This document shows positions 1 through 10,250 of a stretch of DNA of 33,659 nucleotides, in pieces (the first letter of the stretch is position 1; the number at the start of each line of letters is the position of its first letter). Source of the DNA: Gammaproteobacteria bacterium MedPE (lineage in GTDB: Bacteria > Pseudomonadota > Gammaproteobacteria > Enterobacterales > Psychrobiaceae); contig MPDF01000020.1 of assembly GCA_001874365.1 (NCBI GenBank), forward strand, positions 1 to 33,659. Reading direction: 5' to 3'. The translations under genes and the position numbers were made by a program. The notes below the pieces were generated by a model. It searched no databases. It was not told the DNA's origin and saw only the letters and a list, made by a program, of their open reading frames with translations.

Positions 1-106
1 CAAAAGGAAAGCCTTTACCAAACACATTAATTGCCAATTGTGACAATCCGTAGCGAGAAATTGCACCAAGCGCGCCGCCAAGGCCAATCAGCAGTAAATT
101 ATTCAT
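1..106 (-). CDS. crcB: CrcB fluoride channel, N-terminal fragment
   Basis: The first 35 codons are visible on the minus strand and the rest lies beyond the window edge. The translation begins [20 protein letters not shown], which has the Gly-rich first membrane helix and the GAxxR element typical of CrcB/Fluc. These small inner-membrane proteins export fluoride as dual-topology dimers. The ATG overlaps the rarA stop by 8 bases (ATGAATAA), so translation is probably coupled to rarA. The call rests on this N-terminus only. Confidence 0.85.
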   Translation of the reverse strand, partial: MNNLLLIGLGGALGAISRYGLSQLAINVFGKGFPF

Positions 107-1427
107 AGCGCTTAAGGTCACTTTGTTGATTCAATTGCTTTAAATAGTTGAGTTTATCGGCAATTTTACTTTCGAGTCCACGATTGGTTGGCTGATAAAC
201 TTCAATGTCTTTTATTTGAGGTGGTAAATAACTCTCACCTGCGGCGAATGCATTTTCTTCATTATGGGCGTAGCGATATTCTTGACCATAGCCAAGCTCA
301 CTCATCAATTTGGTGGGCGCGTTACGTAAATGGTGTGGCACTTCAAAGTCATTTTCTTTGGCCACCAGCGCTTTCATATCACTAAACGCCATATAAACAG
401 CGTTACTCTTAGGCGCACAGGCTAGATAAATAACTGCTTGAGCAATGGCTCGCTCTCCCTCACTTGGTCCAACACGATGGAAACAATCCCATGCATTCAG
501 GGCTACTTGCATCGCTTTAGGATCAGCATTACCAATATCTTCAGACGCAATAGCGAGTAATCGCCTGCCCACATAAAGGGGATCACCGCCAACGGCTAAC
601 AAGCGGCAAAACCAATACAAGGCACCATCAGGTGACGAGCCGCGAATTGATTTGTGAAGTGCTGATATTAAATCGTAATAAAGATCGCCCTTGTTATCGA
701 ACTGGCTAACTTTGTCACCACACACTTGCGATAGCATTGACAGGTCTATATCTCTGCCATCACGCATATCTATCAATAGCTCTAAGTAATTAAGTGCCAT
801 TCGTGCATCGCCCTGCACTACATTCGCAAGGCCAGTTAGCACATTGTCATCTAAGGTGATTTGCTCTTTACCGAAACCGCGCTCTTCATCACGCAGTGCC
901 TGTGTTACGAGCGCTTTAATATCATCATTGTCGAGTTTTTTAAGTAAGTAAACCCTCGCACGAGATAACAACGCGTTATTAAGCTGAAATGATGGATTCT
1001 CCGTAGTAGCGCCAACGAAAATTACGGTACCGTCTTCGATGTACGGTAAAAAGGCATCTTGTTGCGATTTATTAAAACGATGTACTTCGTCGACAAACAG
1101 GAGTGTACGACGCGATTGCGATTGTGCTACTTGTTTGGCGTTTTCAATGGCAGCGCGAATTTCTTTAACACCAGAGGTAACCGCAGATATGCGCTCAACA
1201 TGTGCATCGACATAATGAGCAACGATTTCTGCCAAGGTTGTCTTTCCTGTGCCTGGCGGCCCCCACAAAATCATCGAATGAGCACGCCCTGCTTCCAGTG
1301 CTGTGCGCAGCGGTTTGCCCTCACCCAAAATATGAGATTGACCAATATATTGTTGAAAATTTGTCGGGCGCATACGAGCAGCAAGCGGCTGAAAGTCTGG
1401 TGAGAAATCGAATGGCAGGTTACTCAC
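99..1427 (-). CDS. rarA: Replication-associated recombination protein A (AAA+ ATPase)
   Basis: RarA/MgsA is a cytoplasmic clamp-loader-like AAA+ ATPase that acts at stalled or gapped replication forks. The 442-residue product has the family's usual length. Walker A is GPPGTGKT at residues 56-63 and Walker B is LLFVDEVH near 108-115; the C-terminal half matches the RarA/MgsA C-terminal domain. The start is GTG, five bases after the lolA stop, without a clear Shine-Dalgarno sequence, which suggests translational coupling in a lolA-rarA-crcB series. The lolA-rarA adjacency is also seen in E. coli. Confidence 0.96.
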   Translation of the reverse strand: MSNLPFDFSPDFQPLAARMRPTNFQQYIGQSHILGEGKPLRTALEAGRAHSMILWGPPGTGKTTLAEIVAHYVDAHVERISAVTSGVKEIRAAIENAKQVAQSQSRRTLLFVDEVHRFNKSQQDAFLPYIEDGTVIFVGATTENPSFQLNNALLSRARVYLLKKLDNDDIKALVTQALRDEERGFGKEQITLDDNVLTGLANVVQGDARMALNYLELLIDMRDGRDIDLSMLSQVCGDKVSQFDNKGDLYYDLISALHKSIRGSSPDGALYWFCRLLAVGGDPLYVGRRLLAIASEDIGNADPKAMQVALNAWDCFHRVGPSEGERAIAQAVIYLACAPKSNAVYMAFSDMKALVAKENDFEVPHHLRNAPTKLMSELGYGQEYRYAHNEENAFAAGESYLPPQIKDIEVYQPTNRGLESKIADKLNYLKQLNQQSDLKRYE

Positions 1428-1432
1428 AGGGG

Positions 1433-2110
1433 TTATTTAGCTCCGCGCTGATCGTCAAAATCGACACCTTCCGGCATATCAAATGTAAAAACGTCAGCAT
1501 CAATGGCCGTTTGATAATCAAAATTGTTAAACACAAAATGACTTGTTTGACCTTGAGCATCGAGAATATCTAGTTCAGCAATTTTATTATCACTAAAGGA
1601 CATCACAATCTTTTTGGTGAGATTTTTGGCATCTTTAGGCATCACCTCAAAACGGTCGCCATTCTTTATAACATCAAATAACAACCATGCTTCATCACTT
1701 TGATTAGCAATAAGCCACAATGGTGATTGCGTCATCGTGCTATCGAGATCCATCGCACTTACTTGCTCAACAAAGGGATTATAAATCCACACACTTTGCC
1801 CATCAGAAACTACCACCGACTCATCAGGCTCATTAGTGACCCAGCGAAACATGTTCGGTTGTGACATTTTCATTGACCCAGTGGCTTGTTGAATTTCTTG
1901 GCCTTTGTTATCAACAACAGTTTGAGAAAAATTCGCCGCAAAATGGTTATAAACATTAAGCTTATTACGCAGTTCCATCGATGCACTGTCTAATACATTC
2001 TTCTTGTGGAGTTCAATGTCTTTCATTGGCGGCTCAGTAGCAGACGCTAATGGCGAAACAAAACCCGTTATTGTCATTGATAAAACGAGTGTTAATAATG
2101 ATTTTTTCAT
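1433..2110 (-). CDS. lolA: Outer-membrane lipoprotein carrier protein LolA
   Basis: LolA is the periplasmic chaperone that takes lipoproteins from the LolCDE transporter and carries them to LolB at the outer membrane. The 225-residue precursor has a Sec signal peptide ([17 protein letters not shown]...) ending near ASA at about residue 24. The mature part carries LolA-type features, including the [13 protein letters not shown] segment and the later [14 protein letters not shown] segment. AAGGA precedes the ATG at good spacing. It lies 10 bases after ftsK, an arrangement conserved in gammaproteobacteria. Confidence 0.95.
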   Translation of the reverse strand: MKKSLLTLVLSMTITGFVSPLASATEPPMKDIELHKKNVLDSASMELRNKLNVYNHFAANFSQTVVDNKGQEIQQATGSMKMSQPNMFRWVTNEPDESVVVSDGQSVWIYNPFVEQVSAMDLDSTMTQSPLWLIANQSDEAWLLFDVIKNGDRFEVMPKDAKNLTKKIVMSFSDNKIAELDILDAQGQTSHFVFNNFDYQTAIDADVFTFDMPEGVDFDDQRGAK

Positions 2111-2120
2111 AATACTTCCT

Positions 2121-4736
2121 TTAATTCTTAGGCGCTGGCGGTGCTAATACTTCACGCGTACCATTGTGGCCCGGTGAACTTACGACGCCGCAAGCTTCCA
2201 TTTGTTCAATCAATCTAGCGGCGCGATTGTAACCAATCTTGAACTTACGCTGCACACTTGAAATTGAGCCACGACGGGTTTCTGTGACAAAAGCAACGGC
2301 TTCATCGTAAAACTCATCATTTTCTTCGTCGCCTTCTGCCGCTTCACCAGGCAGTAAAATTGCGTCGTTGCTTTCACCGGATAAAATGGCGTCAATGTAG
2401 TTAGGCTTGCCGCGTAACTTCCAATCATCAACCACTTTGTGAACTTCGTGATCGTCAACAAACGCGCCATGGACACGGGTTGGAACACCTGTACCCGGCG
2501 GTAAATACAACATATCACCTTGGCCCAACAACTGCTCAGCGCCTTGCTGATCTAAGATAGTGCGCGAATCAACACGGGATGACACTTGAAAGGCAATACG
2601 CGTTGGAATGTTTGCTTTAATAAGACCTGTAATAACATCAACCGATGGACGCTGAGTCGCCAATATCAAATGAATTCCAGCCGCACGGGCTTTTTGGGCG
2701 ATACGAGCAATAAGCTCTTCAACCTTTTTACCAACAATCATGATCATGTCAGCGAATTCATCAACGATAACCACAATACTTGGCAACGTTTCTAACAGCG
2801 GCGCGGTTTCATCCATGCTATCACCCGCTTTCCAAAGCGGATCTGTTAGTGGCTCCCCTGCGTCGATGGCCGCTTTAACTTTGGCGTTATAGCCCGCCAA
2901 ATTACGCACACCAACTGCCGATAGCAATTTATAACGGCGCTCCATTTCTCCAACACACCAACGCAGTGCGTTAGCAGCTTCTTTCATATCTGTAACAACT
3001 TCAGATAATAGATGAGGAATCCCTTCATACACTGAAAGCTCAAGCATTTTCGGGTCAATCATGATCATGCGAACTTCATCAGGCGTGGATTTATAAAGCA
3101 GTGATAAAATCATTGCGTTCACACCTACCGATTTACCAGAACCAGTGGTACCTGCAACTAATAAATGAGGCATCTTACCAAGGTCAACAACAACTGGCAT
3201 GCCAGCGATGTCTTTACCCAATACCATCGTTAATGGCGATTTCGATTGTGAGAACTTATCACTAGAAAGGTTTTCTCTTAAATACACAATCTCACGGTTT
3301 TCATTGGGGATCTCTAATCCAATCACGCTCTTCCCCGGAATAACTTCCACAACACGAACGCTAAGTGCAGATAGTGAACGCGCTAAATCTTTAGACAGCC
3401 CTGAAATTTTACTCACTTTTATACCCGGCGCTAAATCAAGTTCAAAGCGCGTGATAACCGGGCCTGGGAATACATCCACCACATTAGCAATGATATTAAA
3501 ATCAAGTAATTTGGCTTCCACCAGACGTGATACACGATCTAAATCTTCTTGAGCAATCGGATTCATTAATTTTTTCGGTGCATCTAATAATTCAAGTGAT
3601 GGTAACGGCGTGGTTGCTCGGCGAACTGGTGGTAGACCATCAATAGTCCCTTTGCCATGTTCAACTTCAACAACCTTAGGCTGAACAGCAGCGATTGCTT
3701 GGGCTAACTCAGCAGTCGATGGTGATTCATTTTCACCACGTAATTCATGAGTTTGCTCATCGCTTGGACGTTGATACATAGTCAAATCAATGTCTTCGTC
3801 TTCATTAGACGCGCTAAATGAAGGTAACTCACTATGTTGCTCTAGATCTGGCGTTGGCGAGTTATTTACTGGCGCCGCATATAATTCAGGGGCTTGAGGC
3901 AAATCTTCAATGTCATCCAAAGAAATCTTAGGCTCTTGAAGCGGTTCATCGTCCTGCGCCGCTAATAATTCAGGCTCATCGATATCAGGTGATGTTACCT
4001 CGTCATTCTCATTCGTTTCAACTGGACGTTCATTGGTATTAACTAAACTCGCTCCTCCTTTAATGACCCACTTAATAGCGGCTAATACCAACGCGCCAGT
4101 GCGTTCAACGACTTGCATCCAGCCAATGCCAGTCATCAACGTAAGTCCAGCAGCAATAAAACAAATCAGTAATAAGGTTGTGCCGATAAAATTAAAGTTA
4201 GGTAACATCGCATTGGCGATAATATCGCCAATAATTCCACCCGCAGAAAACGCTTGATGGATATCATCAAAATTAATACTGGCAGTTGCTAATATACCGA
4301 ATGCTGTCAAGAAAAAACCAATAAAGCGTAAACCCATGGTAAAGAAATCTATTTCTCGTAACTTATGGTGTGCTTTAAACAGCACATAACCAAGTCCGGC
4401 AAGCAAAAATGGGAGGCTGTAGGCTAATATACCAACGCTAACGAATAAAATATCCGCTAAGTAAGCACCTGCATTACCCATCCAATTTTTAGCAAGCTCG
4501 TCACTAGCAGTTTGAGTCCAAGCAGCATCGCCTGCATCAAAACTATACAGCGCTAATAACAAATACAATGATAATAGTGTTGAGGTCACTATGCTGGCTT
4601 CTAAAACGCGCTGCATGCCAGTTACAGGGGGTGTTGTCGTCGATGCAGAAGAAGTACTATCCATAATATGCTCGTTTTCTATTGCTGGTGTATCAGCCAA
4701 AGGTGTAGTGGATTCATTACTATTGTGAGAAACCAA
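2121..4736 (-). CDS. ftsK: DNA translocase FtsK
   Basis: FtsK is the septum-anchored hexameric motor that moves chromosome termini during division and activates XerCD at dif. In the 871-residue product, several hydrophobic helices span about residues 46-205. An acidic, Pro-rich linker covers about 230-390, and the alpha/beta motor about 395-790. Walker A is AGTTGSGKS (528-536) and Walker B is [10 protein letters not shown] (654-663). A winged-helix gamma domain for KOPS reading spans about 805-868. The linker is much shorter than in E. coli FtsK (1329 residues). The start is TTG, supported by AGGAG seven bases upstream. Confidence 0.96.
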   Translation of the reverse strand: MVSHNSNESTTPLADTPAIENEHIMDSTSSASTTTPPVTGMQRVLEASIVTSTLLSLYLLLALYSFDAGDAAWTQTASDELAKNWMGNAGAYLADILFVSVGILAYSLPFLLAGLGYVLFKAHHKLREIDFFTMGLRFIGFFLTAFGILATASINFDDIHQAFSAGGIIGDIIANAMLPNFNFIGTTLLLICFIAAGLTLMTGIGWMQVVERTGALVLAAIKWVIKGGASLVNTNERPVETNENDEVTSPDIDEPELLAAQDDEPLQEPKISLDDIEDLPQAPELYAAPVNNSPTPDLEQHSELPSFSASNEDEDIDLTMYQRPSDEQTHELRGENESPSTAELAQAIAAVQPKVVEVEHGKGTIDGLPPVRRATTPLPSLELLDAPKKLMNPIAQEDLDRVSRLVEAKLLDFNIIANVVDVFPGPVITRFELDLAPGIKVSKISGLSKDLARSLSALSVRVVEVIPGKSVIGLEIPNENREIVYLRENLSSDKFSQSKSPLTMVLGKDIAGMPVVVDLGKMPHLLVAGTTGSGKSVGVNAMILSLLYKSTPDEVRMIMIDPKMLELSVYEGIPHLLSEVVTDMKEAANALRWCVGEMERRYKLLSAVGVRNLAGYNAKVKAAIDAGEPLTDPLWKAGDSMDETAPLLETLPSIVVIVDEFADMIMIVGKKVEELIARIAQKARAAGIHLILATQRPSVDVITGLIKANIPTRIAFQVSSRVDSRTILDQQGAEQLLGQGDMLYLPPGTGVPTRVHGAFVDDHEVHKVVDDWKLRGKPNYIDAILSGESNDAILLPGEAAEGDEENDEFYDEAVAFVTETRRGSISSVQRKFKIGYNRAARLIEQMEACGVVSSPGHNGTREVLAPPAPKN

Positions 4737-4743
4737 GGCTGAA

Positions 4744-4748
4744 CTCCT
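4744..4748 (-). promoter_or_regulatory. Ribosome binding site fixing the ftsK TTG start
   Basis: On the minus strand this reads AGGAG, with a seven-base spacer to the TTG at 4736. A strong site at ideal spacing favours this rare start over the internal ATG codons at residues 25 and 41. Confidence 0.7.
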
Positions 4749-4821
4749 GTTGAACAGTTGTATAAATAACGTAATGATTTTATTTATTAAAATTTAGGCT
4801 TACGATACAAAATTTACCGTG

Positions 4822-4852
4822 TAATTGCTATGTTTACGGAACTAATTGCTAT
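4822..4852. repeat. Direct repeat TAATTGCTAT, two copies 21 bp apart
   Basis: Identical 10-base copies lie at 4822-4831 and 4843-4852, in the gap between the lrp stop and the ftsK start. The 21-bp period is two helical turns, so both copies face the same side of the DNA, as paired operator half-sites do. No regulator can be assigned from sequence alone. Confidence 0.4.
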
Positions 4853-4865
4853 TAGTCCAAACAAT

Positions 4866-5330
4866 TTAATTGGAAATAGGTAAGTTTGTTGAATATTTAA
4901 CCTCTTCCATAACAACATAAGTACGAGAATCCTTAATGTCTGGCAAAGACAATAAAGTTTCATTAAGTACTCCGCGATAAGTCGACATATCAGATACTCT
5001 CGTTTTTACCAGATAATCAAAGTCACCTGACACTAAATGGCACTCTAGAATCGTATCGAGTTGTTGCGCTGCTTGATTGAATCGATCAAAAACGTCAGCA
5101 CTACTGCGATGCAACTTAATTTCGACATACACCAATAGAGAGGCATCGACGGCAGTTGGATCTAATAATGCGGTATATTGTCTAATAACGCCACTTCGTT
5201 CGAGGCGTTTTACGCGCTCCAAACAAGGCGTTGGACTTAGTCCGACACACTTTGCTAATTCAACATTCGAGATTCTGCCGTTATTTTGTAACTCACGAAG
5301 AATGTTTTTATCAATGCGATCAAGCTCCAT
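4866..5330 (-). CDS. lrp: Leucine-responsive regulatory protein (Lrp/AsnC family)
   Basis: This is a global feast/famine DNA-binding regulator. The 154-residue product has an N-terminal helix-turn-helix (about residues 5-55, with NVELAKCVGLSPTPCLERVKRLE) and a C-terminal RAM ligand-binding domain (about 65-145, with LVSGDFDYLVKTRV). It begins MELDRIDKNILRELQ, as Lrp proteins do after a short tail. GAGG precedes the ATG. It diverges from ald and lies upstream of ftsK in the same direction, as lrp does in E. coli, so it is probably true Lrp and not another AsnC paralogue. Control of neighbouring ald by Lrp is likely from the layout but not shown. Confidence 0.92.
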   Translation of the reverse strand: MELDRIDKNILRELQNNGRISNVELAKCVGLSPTPCLERVKRLERSGVIRQYTALLDPTAVDASLLVYVEIKLHRSSADVFDRFNQAAQQLDTILECHLVSGDFDYLVKTRVSDMSTYRGVLNETLLSLPDIKDSRTYVVMEEVKYSTNLPISN

Positions 5331-5451
5331 AACCTCATCTGACCTCTTATTACAGCATAAAAAACTAATTAAACCATATTTTTCAGAGTTATTCTCTACA
5401 AATGTCGATTCTTAATGAAAATTAAAGACAAAAATTTCACAGGAACTTTCA

Positions 5452-5457
5452 TATAAT
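5452..5457 (+). promoter_or_regulatory. Probable -10 element of the ald promoter
   Basis: A perfect TATAAT lies 42 bases before the ald start in the AT-rich lrp-ald divergent region. No good -35 sits at 16-18 bp spacing (the closest, GACAAA at 5427-5432, is 19 bp away), which suggests an activator-assisted promoter. Lrp encoded next door is the obvious candidate. Confidence 0.5.
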
Positions 5458-5498
5458 ATTCGCCATTGAAATCACATCCCCATTAATAAGGTAAAAAT

Positions 5499-6614
5499 AT
5501 GCATATCGGTGTACCAAAAGAAATAAAAAATCACGAATATCGCGTAGGTATGGTTCCAGCAAGCGTTCGAGAGCTTGTTCAAAATGGTCATAGTGTTGTT
5601 GTTGAAACCAATGCTGGTGTTGGCATCGGTTTTTCTGACGAAGACTACATCAATGTTGGCGCAACTATCTCAGAAACAGCAAAAGCAATTTTTGACGCCG
5701 CTGACATGATTGTAAAAGTAAAAGAGCCTCAACCTGTTGAGTGTGCAATGTTACGTGAAGGCCAAATCTTGTTTACTTACCTTCATCTTGCACCTGATTT
5801 ACCGCAAACAGAAGCACTTGTGAAATCTAAAGCAGTATGTATTGCTTATGAAACAGTTACAGACCGCAATGGTGGTTTACCACTGTTAGCGCCAATGTCA
5901 GAAGTTGCTGGTCGTATGTCTATTCAAGCCGGCGCTCAAGCACTGGAAAAATCAAATGCTGGTCGTGGCATGTTATTAGGTGGTGTTCCAGGTGTTGAAC
6001 CTGCAAAAGTTGTTGTTATTGGTGGCGGAATGGTTGGTAACAACGCTGCGCAAATGGCGGTTGGCCTTGGCGCTGAAGTAACTATTTTAGACCGTAGCAT
6101 TGAAACATTACGTCGTCTAAATGTTCAATTTGGTAACACAGCTAAAGTACTTTACTCAACAGCTGATACGCTAGAGAAAGAAGTATTAGCAGCTGATTTA
6201 GTTATCGGTGGCGTACTAATTCCAGGTGCCGCGGCACCTAAATTAGTGACTAAAGAGCACATTGCAGCGATGAAATCTGGCGCAGCTATTGTTGACGTTG
6301 CCATTGACCAAGGCGGTTGTATTGAGACATCTCACGCCACAACTCACCAAGATCCAACATACATCGTTGATGAAGTTGTTCATTACTGTGTTGCTAACAT
6401 GCCAGGCGCAGTGCCACGTACTTCAACGTTCGCACTGAATAATGCAACGTTGCCGTATATTATCGACTTAGCAAACAAAGGTTATAAAGCGGCTTTATCT
6501 AATAACCCAGACTTCCTGAATGGTCTAAACGTTATCGATGGTAAAATCACTTGTGAAAGCGTTGCTATTGCACACGGCATGGATTACGTTGCACCAGAAG
6601 TTGCTATCGCGTAA
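5499..6614 (+). CDS. ald: Alanine dehydrogenase
   Basis: This enzyme catalyses NAD-dependent reversible deamination of L-alanine to pyruvate and ammonia. The 371-residue length is normal. Substrate-site residues known for the family are present: Arg15 in NHEYRVGM, Lys75 in VKVKEPQP and His96 in FTYLHLAP. The Rossmann dinucleotide motif is VVIGGGMVGNNAA around residue 175. TAAGG lies seven bases before the ATG. It is divergent from lrp and ends in a strong terminator, so it is probably a single-gene transcript. E. coli has no ald at this position between lrp and trxB. Confidence 0.96.
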   Translation: MHIGVPKEIKNHEYRVGMVPASVRELVQNGHSVVVETNAGVGIGFSDEDYINVGATISETAKAIFDAADMIVKVKEPQPVECAMLREGQILFTYLHLAPDLPQTEALVKSKAVCIAYETVTDRNGGLPLLAPMSEVAGRMSIQAGAQALEKSNAGRGMLLGGVPGVEPAKVVVIGGGMVGNNAAQMAVGLGAEVTILDRSIETLRRLNVQFGNTAKVLYSTADTLEKEVLAADLVIGGVLIPGAAAPKLVTKEHIAAMKSGAAIVDVAIDQGGCIETSHATTHQDPTYIVDEVVHYCVANMPGAVPRTSTFALNNATLPYIIDLANKGYKAALSNNPDFLNGLNVIDGKITCESVAIAHGMDYVAPEVAIA

Positions 6615-6646
6615 TTACTTACCGTAAACCCTGTGTAAATATATTA

Positions 6647-6670
6647 AGCCAGCGTCATGCTGGCTTTTTT
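6647..6670 (+). terminator. Rho-independent terminator after ald
   Basis: The stem AGCCAGC / GCTGGCT has a GTCAT loop and is followed directly by a T run, about 33 bases after the ald stop. Confidence 0.88.
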
Positions 6671-6744
6671 GCGCCTATGCTTAGACTATAATACTTAACA
6701 TATTGTGCCCCTGCCTTGATATCCCTATACTTAGCCCCATATAA

Positions 6745-7758
<1,014 letters not shown>

Positions 7759-7768
7759 TCTGATGTAT

Positions 7769-7804
7769 ATTGCCTGACGTCGATACTTAACAACGTCAGG
7801 CAAT
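7769..7804 (+). repeat. 12-bp perfect inverted repeat after trxB
   Basis: ATTGCCTGACGT (7769-7780) and its exact complement (7793-7804) flank a 12-base loop, beginning 11 bases past the trxB stop. There is no T run, so it is not a simple intrinsic terminator. It may protect the 3' end or bind a protein. Confidence 0.6.
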
Positions 7805-7823
7805 ACCATTCAATTTGGACATA

Positions 7824-7858
7824 AAAAAGCCCCAGCAGTTATTGCTCTGGGGCTTTTT
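7824..7858. terminator. Bidirectional terminator between trxB and the convergent small gene
   Basis: The stem AGCCCCAG / CTGGGGCT is flanked by an A run on the left and a T run on the right. It can therefore end transcription from trxB (+) and from the gene at 7872-8339 (-). Confidence 0.88.
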
Positions 7859-7871
7859 ATTGACAAATTGT

Positions 7872-8339
7872 CTAAATTTTATCGATGAAGACACCTGTCT
7901 CAAAGTACACTAATCTGACCTTATCGTTAGCACGGTAAACACGACCACTTTGCGTTGATAAAATAATGGCTTGGCGTTTTCCATTTTGAAGCTTTACTTG
8001 CAGTTCGGTAAGGCGGACTTTGATCGTACTTTTTAACTCATTCCCTTCAACCTTCTTTTGGTTGTGGGCTAAGATAGTACTTAGAACGCGTTTGACATCA
8101 TCACCTGAACCATTACCGTATTGATAACCTAACACCCCGCCAAGCAATGAATTTCCAAATAATGCCCAGTTTCGATTCTGGTCACGTTCTAAGTCTTGCT
8201 CACTAAGTTGCCTAATACTCGACACCACAGCGGATTCCACCTTTGAAATATGAATGGTTTTATCATTAGCCACAGCTTGGTCTAGCGAACCAATTACGCT
8301 ACTAACTGTTAAAAACACCAAAAAAACCAATCGTTTCAT
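7872..8339 (-). CDS. Small exported protein of unknown function with Gly-rich segment
   Basis: I do not recognise a specific family. The 155-residue product starts MKRLVFLVFLTVSSVIGS and has a signal peptide ending near AVA at about residue 24, with no lipobox Cys. The segment NSLLGGVLGYQYGNGSGDD resembles the short glycine-zipper stretches of some small envelope proteins (SlyB or 17-kDa antigen type), but the rest does not clearly fit. The C-terminal third (QAIILSTQSGRVYRANDKVRLVYF) looks like a small beta domain. GGAG six bases upstream supports this ATG over an in-frame ATG four codons earlier. It is monocistronic and convergent with trxB. Confidence 0.75.
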   Translation of the reverse strand: MKRLVFLVFLTVSSVIGSLDQAVANDKTIHISKVESAVVSSIRQLSEQDLERDQNRNWALFGNSLLGGVLGYQYGNGSGDDVKRVLSTILAHNQKKVEGNELKSTIKVRLTELQVKLQNGKRQAIILSTQSGRVYRANDKVRLVYFETGVFIDKI

Positions 8340-8420
8340 TAAGCTCTCCATGTGCTACACGCCGATCATAGTATATTATAGTGTAATAAAAATTAACGAT
8401 TAACGCACCTATTCTTCATT

Positions 8421-9125
8421 ATGAGTCAACTAACGTTATTAGATACGGATAATATTGATTTTCCTCCCGTAGAGTTCGCACTTAAAGAACCTGACGGCTT
8501 ATTAGCTGTTGGTGGCGATTTATCCAAGAATAGATTGCTAAATGCTTATTATCATGGAATCTTTCCGTGGTTCAATGAAAACGATCCTATTATGTGGTGG
8601 TCACCTAGCAACCGTTGCGTTATCGCGTGTGACGACTTCCATATCAGTAAATCATTTAAGAAGTTTTTAAGGCAGGCAAACATTCGTGTCACCATAAATA
8701 AGCGTTTTACCGACGTCATCAATTATTGCCGCCTACCGCGAAAAGAAGAACCCGGCACATGGATCGATGAAAAAATGACACTTGCCTATATTAATCTTCA
8801 TCAACAAGGTCACGCACATAGCATTGAAGCTTGGCAAGATAATGTATTAATAGGTGGTCTTTACGGCCTATTTATCAATAATACTTTTTGCGGCGAATCG
8901 ATGTTCTCCTTGGCCCCTAATGGTTCTAAAACGGCCCTATTTGGACTAAGTCAATTCCTTACTCGTCACAATGTGTCATTAATCGATTGCCAAATTGAAA
9001 ACCCTCATTTGATGTCGTTAGGGGCGACATTGATTTCACGCCAATCCTTTATTGAGCATTTGGCTTATGCCAATACATTGGTCACCAATATTGATTGGCA
9101 AGCACAGGAGATAAGTCTTGTCTGA
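8421..9125 (+). CDS. aat: Leucyl/phenylalanyl-tRNA-protein transferase
   Basis: Aat moves Leu or Phe from aminoacyl-tRNA to proteins with N-terminal Lys or Arg, making primary N-degrons for ClpS-ClpAP. The 234-residue length is standard. Family signatures include YYHGIFPWFNENDPIMWWSPSNRC (about residues 43-66), EEPGTWID (110-117) and FCGESMFS (about 153-160). No clear SD precedes the ATG. The 3' end overlaps bpt by 8 bases, indicating coupled translation. It sits close to infA and clpA, as in E. coli. Confidence 0.96.
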   Translation: MSQLTLLDTDNIDFPPVEFALKEPDGLLAVGGDLSKNRLLNAYYHGIFPWFNENDPIMWWSPSNRCVIACDDFHISKSFKKFLRQANIRVTINKRFTDVINYCRLPRKEEPGTWIDEKMTLAYINLHQQGHAHSIEAWQDNVLIGGLYGLFINNTFCGESMFSLAPNGSKTALFGLSQFLTRHNVSLIDCQIENPHLMSLGATLISRQSFIEHLAYANTLVTNIDWQAQEISLV

Positions 9126-9825
9126 ATTAGAGCAACTAACGCTTGGCTTAACACAAGCTGGAGATTGCAGTTATTTGCCAAAAGAGTCTGAACGCCTCTT
9201 GGTTATCTATCCCAATCAACAACTTAATAGTTATATATATCAACAGCTAATGGAAAGAGGATTTCGACGCGGTGGCAATGACGCATACCGCCCACACTGC
9301 GAACAATGCAGAGCGTGCCAAAGCATACGCATCAAGGTTAATGATTTTGAGGCAAGTAAAAGTCAAAAACGGGTTATCAGTAAAAATAAACACATTCGAA
9401 CACAATGGGTAACAGCGCCTTCTCAGGACTATTTCCCACTCTACAGTAAATATATAAGCCTTCGCCACCAAACGGGCACCATGTTTCCACCACAGGTAAG
9501 CGCATTGGAAACATTTACCCAGTGTGACTGGCTTAATATTGGTTTTTTAGAAAGTTATATTGATGACCAGCTTATCGGCGTTGCTGTAACAGATATACTG
9601 GGGAATGGACTTTCTGCTGTTTATACTTTTTTCGATCCGGACTTTGAACAGTTTTCATTAGGAAAGCTTCATATTTTAAGACAAATCGAACAGTGCAAGC
9701 AGTTGAACCTGGAATATCTCTATCTTGGCTTTCAAATTGATGACTGTGATGCGATGAATTATAAACAACAATATCGCCCAAATGAGCGCTTCATCGACAA
9801 TAGATGGATTAAATACAAAAATTAA
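9118..9825 (+). CDS. bpt: Aspartate/glutamate leucyltransferase (Bpt; ATE-like)
   Basis: Bpt transfers Leu from Leu-tRNA to proteins with N-terminal Asp or Glu; such proteins were formerly annotated as arginyl-tRNA-protein transferases. The 235-residue product has the N-terminal Cys cluster of ATE/Bpt proteins (RPHCEQCRACQSIRI, about residues 58-72). In eukaryotic ATE1 the equivalent cysteines bind an Fe-S cluster or heme. The C-terminal acyltransferase-like domain includes YTFFDPDFEQFSLG. The start is TTG, supported by AGGAG at 9106-9110, seven bases upstream, and it lies within the end of aat. E. coli lacks this gene. Confidence 0.94.
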   Translation: MSELEQLTLGLTQAGDCSYLPKESERLLVIYPNQQLNSYIYQQLMERGFRRGGNDAYRPHCEQCRACQSIRIKVNDFEASKSQKRVISKNKHIRTQWVTAPSQDYFPLYSKYISLRHQTGTMFPPQVSALETFTQCDWLNIGFLESYIDDQLIGVAVTDILGNGLSAVYTFFDPDFEQFSLGKLHILRQIEQCKQLNLEYLYLGFQIDDCDAMNYKQQYRPNERFIDNRWIKYKN

Positions 9826-9918
9826 CGTCCAAACCTTTACACGGCGTCGTAATTAGTTCATCATTTGCGCCCATAAATTAGCACTGATAAATATTGCTTA
9901 ATAGTTAAACAATTTTAA

Positions 9919-10164
<246 letters not shown>

Positions 10165-10203
10165 TTGTTTCTTATAAATTTTTTCTGCGTGAAATTATTT
10201 ATA

Positions 10204-10232
10204 AAAAAAGCCCATCACTGATGGGCTTTTTT
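10204..10232. terminator. Bidirectional terminator between infA and clpA
   Basis: The stem GCCCAT / ATGGGC has loop CACTG, with an A run before and a T run after. It is placed to serve both infA (+) and clpA (-), which converge here. Confidence 0.88.
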
Positions 10233-10250
10233 GTGGCGATTAGAAATTAA

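Noticed and set aside
1059-1573. Two overlapping plus-strand open frames across the rarA start and lolA end
   Set aside because: They are antisense to two well-supported genes, have no ribosome binding site and give no recognisable protein.
5436-5457. TTCACA as the -35 of the ald promoter
   Set aside because: Only 10 bp separate it from TATAAT, too short for sigma-70.
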